Below are positions 16,469 through 20,585 of a stretch of 20,585 nucleotides of DNA, piece after piece; the first letter of the stretch is position 1; each line of letters begins with the position of its first letter. Below the pieces are notes generated by a model. It worked only from the letters and a program-made list of their open reading frames with translations, searched no databases and had not been told where the DNA came from. A program made the position numbers and the translations under genes. Source of the DNA: Azolla pinnata (taxonomy: Eukaryota > Streptophyta > Polypodiopsida > Salviniales > Salviniaceae); assembly GCA_037176905.1 (NCBI GenBank), contig JBBBWG010001970.1:1508-22092 (forward strand), written 5' to 3'.

Positions 16469-19400
16469 ATGTATGCTGTTGGCATGCTCGGAAGCTACCT
16501 CACTCAGGGCGTTTATGCTGTAGCTGGACCATTTCAGCCCTTCGGTGGAGCAGTTGATATCATTGTGGTTCAACAAGAGGATGGCACCTTCAAGAGCTCT
16601 CCTTGGTATGTGAAATTTGGTGATTACCAGAGCCCTTTCAAGACACGAACGAGAGAGAAGGCTGTCGATATTTCTGTCAATGATGTCCCTGCGGATTTTC
16701 ACATGTTTCTTGATTACAACGGTGAGGCTTACTTTGAGAAGGAGATAGATATCGATGAAGAAAGCATAGGATCACAAGCTTCTGGAGCTTCCTTGTCATC
16801 AGAAGGTGGTAGTATAGTAGATGCTGCCACTGAAAGAGAAGTTTCTGAAACGAATGATCTATGGATTCATGGAGATAAGGATGCATTCTCCAACTCTAGC
16901 CTTAGATCTTCAGCAGTAGAGGATATTTTTATCTCTGAGTCAAGCTTTGGATCTTCAAGTTTGGATAACCTTCATAATGTGTCCGAGGGCAAGAAGAGCA
17001 AAGAGGTTCAGGAAGCTTCCAATGCTCTTTTAATCGATGTTCTATCTGAAGGAGAAAGGGGTTTATCAGTTTCTACCACTGAAATGAATGGCCTCGAAGG
17101 CTCCCATATGCATGGAATTCTTATTGCTGAATCCAGCCATGAAGTTTTCGGAAAGATATCATCAGAGAACAGCACAGAGATCCTAGAGACCACGGAAACT
17201 CATTCTATAGGTTATACTGATAGTACGGTTAATTTTTCGTCCAGTGGGAATAGCCTCTCAGTCTTACAAACCCAGGAATCTAATAGTACATACATGGAAA
17301 TGGAGAATACACACAATAGTGATTTGATCAAAACATTTGATCTAAACACAGAGAGTCAGGAAAACCAATCAGAATCAGATCTATGGGGAAAATCCCATTC
17401 AGATTCAGTTTTAGGAGCAGCAGGTATAAATAATGAAAGTAATACTTTCACACCAATAGTTAATGATAACAGGAATTTGGATATGGAGGACGGCAGAGTC
17501 TTCATAGACTTCAAATCGACAGATACAGAGTCTGATGTAGCTGTTGCTTCATACGATTTTAGGCAACTAATACTTGAGGAAAGAGAGGAATGGAGTGTTG
17601 GAAATGTACGGAAAAATGAATTAAGCACTGATGAATCTGAGGATGTTGTTCAAGGAAGTGAAAGCATTGATACTGATGTTAAAACATCAGTGATCATCCC
17701 CTCAAATAACGAACTATCTGGGGTCGAGAGCAGCGAATTGGAAAAACAAGTTGAAGTTGAACAAGTATCAGAAGAGGCAACTCAGCATGAAGGGCAGCAG
17801 ATTGCTGCCTCTTCTGCTAGCTCTTCATTTAGATGGAGTTTATGGCCGCTTTCATTCAGGAGGTCCAAGTTAGAGAAGGCCACTTCTGCTGATTCAAATC
17901 ATGCATTGCTAGCTACCACTAGCATAACAGCAGAATTCCCTCCACCAGAAGAGCTAACACAGAATAACGATTGGCCTCAAAAAACTAGAGTGCGAACATA
18001 TGTTCCCACGTCTTCACAGTTAGCTTCTCTTAATCTCAAAGATGGTCCTAATAAAGTTACTTTCAAAACTATTTTTGGCAAAACGGAGGTTGGTTATTTC
18101 ATCCATGTTCTTAAAGAATTATCTTGCTCGTTCGCTGAATCTATTAATATTTTTAACTTGATCACCTTGGATACTATGCAGGTAGATGCTAGAATATACC
18201 TATGGAAGTGGAATGCTCGAATTGTGATTTCTGATGTTGATGGTACAATTACAAAGTGAGTGAGTTAGTGTGTGGTGTGTAAGCTTGAGAATTAGTGGAA
18301 AATACTGAGCTATTAATCATGTTTTCAATGTAAAGGCCCAGTCTATCAAGGCCTTCCTTTCCAATTAATCATGATTGCGCAATGATATCAGGCAGTCCTT
18401 GAACTAAAAATTGTTTTTTCGTAGATCTGATGTTTTAGGGCAAGTGATGCCCCTCGTTGGAAGAGATTGGAGCCAATATGGAGTAACTCGTCTATTTTCT
18501 GCCATCAAGGCAAGTAGTTTTGATACTGGAAATCTAACTGTTTCCTGACATGTGAATTTCGCGTTCATTTACAAACTTACCTACATCGAGTATAAAGCAA
18601 GTGTTGTTCTATTCATTTTCCTGTTTGAGCTTTCTTCTCACTCCAATGATACTCAAATAAATCCGAGCATATGATTTCTTTGCAAAGGGTATGACAAGCT
18701 GGCTCTAGCCCAGACAATAAAGAAGTGCATTAATCACTGGAGGAAGAAATGTGGCATGGTGCAAACAAAAATCTAATATTGACAAAACTGCACATTAATT
18801 CAAGAAAATAAGAGAAAAGACCCGAATATGAATAATATTCTGCTCATATAAATTGAGGATATGTTGACACATGAGCTTGAAACATATGCTATATGTTTTA
18901 GTTGCGTGCTGAGGGTCATCCATGTGTGAATCTGTCAAAACCTTTTTGTTGCTGAACACTTGGACACTTTTGTCTGTTCCAGGATAATGGGTTTCAAGTG
19001 CTCTTTTTGAGTGCCCGTGCAATAAGCCAAGCTTATCTTACTCGGAAGTTTCTGCTAACTTTGAAACAGGTGAGAGATTGAGATTGTCTGTATGATCCTT
19101 GTTTCTCTAAAGAACAACTTTATATATGAATATTTCTTCAATCTTTTTGAAGGATGGAGAAGCACTTCCGGAAGGTCCAGTGTTTATTTCTCCAGATGGT
19201 CTGTTCCCATCTCTTTACCGTGAAGGTAAGTTCTTTAGAGTGATTTGTACATTCACGTAAATATACTATTTAACAATGATATTTATCGTATCTTCAGGCA
19301 AGTCTAGTGTACTGCCTGTTATTCCAGAAAGGGATAGAAACCATACTGTGATTAAGCTCATGCACATCATCTACTGGAAATTTTAATTTAAGATATTTCA

Positions 19401-20182
19401 ACACTATAGATGTGCGTTCTGGTTGAATGATTACCATTTCTTTCATTTGTCAAGTAGAAAATCTCATGAGTAATGTCCATTACTGAAATTTCAGTTATCA
19501 GGAGAGCTCCACACGAATTCAAGATCTCATGCTTAGAGGTATTATAGACACTGTCGCTCTGTTGATCTGTAATGCTGGTTCGTGAACCAACACACTAATA
19601 TTTTATTTCATCCCATCAGGCCATTCGAGAATTATTCCCCAAAGATGTGAACCCATTCTACGCAGGATTTGGGAATAGAATAACTGATGAGATAAGCTAT
19701 CTTAAAGTAGGAATTCCAAAGGGGAAGATTTTTATCATCAACCCTAAGGTATTACTTTCAGTGCAGATAATTTGTTTTATTTTATTTATCTTCACATTTT
19801 TATCCAGCCTTTACCGATACCAGGGTGAAGTGGTAGTGGACCGTCGCGTTGATCACAAGTCATACACATCTCTTCATGCATTAGTTGATGACATGTTTCC
19901 TCCCATGTCATCACATGAACAGGTATTCTCAATGGTGGGTTATTGCAGATTTCCATTATTCTAATGATTTAGAGTGGCAGCATTCAAGATTTTGTTTGGA
20001 TGTAGGAGGACTTCAACTCATGGAACTACTGGAAAATGCCACTTCTTGATATTGAAGAGGAGATTAGTGGGAAAAGGTGACTACATGACTTTGATCATTC
20101 AAATATTTCCTTCTCCATTGGAATTCATAAATTTCCATACTCTATTTTCAGCTCAAAGAATTCGAAGAAGGCAAAAAAGTAG
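16469..20182 (+). CDS. PAH: Phosphatidate phosphohydrolase (lipin family), PAH type
   Basis: Mg2+-dependent phosphatidate phosphatase making diacylglycerol from phosphatidate; in plants it acts at the ER in lipid remodelling. Coding exons: 16469-18088, 18182-18255, 18425-18509, 18983-19069, 19153-19225, 19495-19538, 19620-19748, 19824-19922, 20006-20076, 20152-20182; 770 aa. The N-LIP domain begins at residue 1 with an amphipathic start ([20 protein letters not shown]) and continues [31 protein letters not shown] long Ser/Glu-rich linker leads to [12 protein letters not shown] (about 456-467), a plant lipin motif. The C-LIP catalytic domain has DVDGT at 558-562 (HAD DxDxT) and later [23 protein letters not shown] and [11 protein letters not shown]. 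The C-terminus is lysine-rich. ATG 16469 is chosen because it aligns with the family start. Arabidopsis PAH1/2 are near 900 aa, so the linker here is shorter. I see no disabling change. Confidence 0.95.
18089..18181 (+). other. In-frame 93-nt intron (or exitron) in PAH
   Basis: The sequence from GAG/gttggt to tatgcag/GTA is 93 nt, phase 0 and free of stops, so a reader that ignores splicing sees one continuous exon. Its translation ([15 protein letters not shown] and on) is not part of the lipin family pattern. Removing it joins FGKTE directly to [10 protein letters not shown], the usual family order. It is T-rich with a branch-like TTAAC upstream of the acceptor. Confidence 0.8.
18510..18982 (+). 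other. GC-AG intron of PAH
   Basis: The exon ending SAIK is followed by AAG/gcaagt, the standard GC donor context, and the next exon begins after ttccag with GATAATGGG ([12 protein letters not shown]). No GT donor at this spot would keep the family sequence. It is the longest coding-region intron of the gene, at 473 bp. Confidence 0.85.
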
Positions 20183-20585
20183 GCGCAAAAAGCTGCAGTT
20201 CAATAAAGTTCCAATCAATAGAATTGTCTCTATTTCCGCACCAACTCTGCACAGCTCGAAAACGGTTTGAATGGGGCAAAACAGAGAGTAGCATAGAGTT
20301 TATTGACACCTTGTTTCATCATCATTCTTATCTGATCATATGCAGTTATGATCTGAACATTGAAGTTGGCGTATTCAAAATTGGGTTATTCGATTGAAGT
20401 ACATAAAATTTGCTTCTCCCTAACAGGGACTGCTACGGGATGTACAGTGCGAGAAGAGTATCCACATACCAACGATGTAACAACACGGATGCGTTTCTGA
20501 AATTCAATTGTGATTGCAAGCAAATGCTACGGTGCGTTGCCCAACGCTGCAGGAAATTTTTCTTAACGCTAGTAGTATCTGACCA
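20183..20585 (+). other. 3' flank of PAH
   Basis: No further gene is recognised to the end of the window. Some of it is presumably PAH 3'UTR. Confidence 0.5.
20202..20207 (+). terminator. Possible polyadenylation signal of PAH
   Basis: AATAAA occurs 20 bases after the PAH stop codon. It is close for a plant 3'UTR, and the true 3' end may lie further on. Confidence 0.25.

Noticed and set aside
18089-18181. Treating the 31-residue segment as normal PAH protein
   Set aside because: The flanks match the lipin family when it is removed, and it has proper intron borders; kept as an intron with possible retention.

Overview
The window reads as nuclear DNA of a land plant, most likely a seed-free vascular plant (fern or lycophyte). 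The evidence is two long intron-poor PLS-class pentatricopeptide repeat (PPR) genes of the highly repetitive type typical of those lineages, a plant-type phosphatidate phosphohydrolase (lipin/PAH) gene with GT-AG introns, a Dof-like zinc-finger gene, and TTTAGGG/CCCTAAA telo-box motifs. The species call is inference; the gene families are read from the sequence.

Layout. 1-1425: no recognised gene; a 12-bp hairpin and weak coding-like segments on the minus strand. 1426-3909 (minus): PPR gene A, 827 aa. 3910-5378: flank with CT microsatellites. 5379-7346 (minus): PPR gene B, 655 aa, a paralogue of A with two fewer P-L-S triplets. 7347-9580: region between PPR B and the next plus-strand gene, with a TA/TC palindrome, two oppositely oriented telo-boxes and dense microsatellites. 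9580-10669: a ~79-bp tandem repeat whose unit carries a strong-context start codon and a tiny ORF; the last copy supplies the start codon of the next gene. 10662-12481 (plus): three-exon gene, 530 aa, with a divergent Dof-like finger. 12821-13240: 47-bp minisatellite. 13630-13830: short direct repeat resembling transposon debris. 14170-14730: two more tandem arrays. 14855-14964: eight ACGT (G-box/ABRE-type) cores in 110 bp. 14965-16468: CT-rich leader with probable 5'UTR intron(s). 16469-20182 (plus): complete PAH gene, 10 coding exons, 770 aa. 20183-20585: 3' flank.

The four genes show no sign of acting together. The PPR pair should serve organellar RNA processing, the Dof-like protein is a possible nuclear DNA-binding factor, and PAH makes diacylglycerol from phosphatidate. 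What stands out is how much regulatory-looking DNA is built from local tandem duplication: start codons in the Dof-like leader, G-boxes before PAH, and a duplicated candidate splice acceptor before the PAH start. No rRNA, tRNA, CRISPR array or intact transposon was seen.
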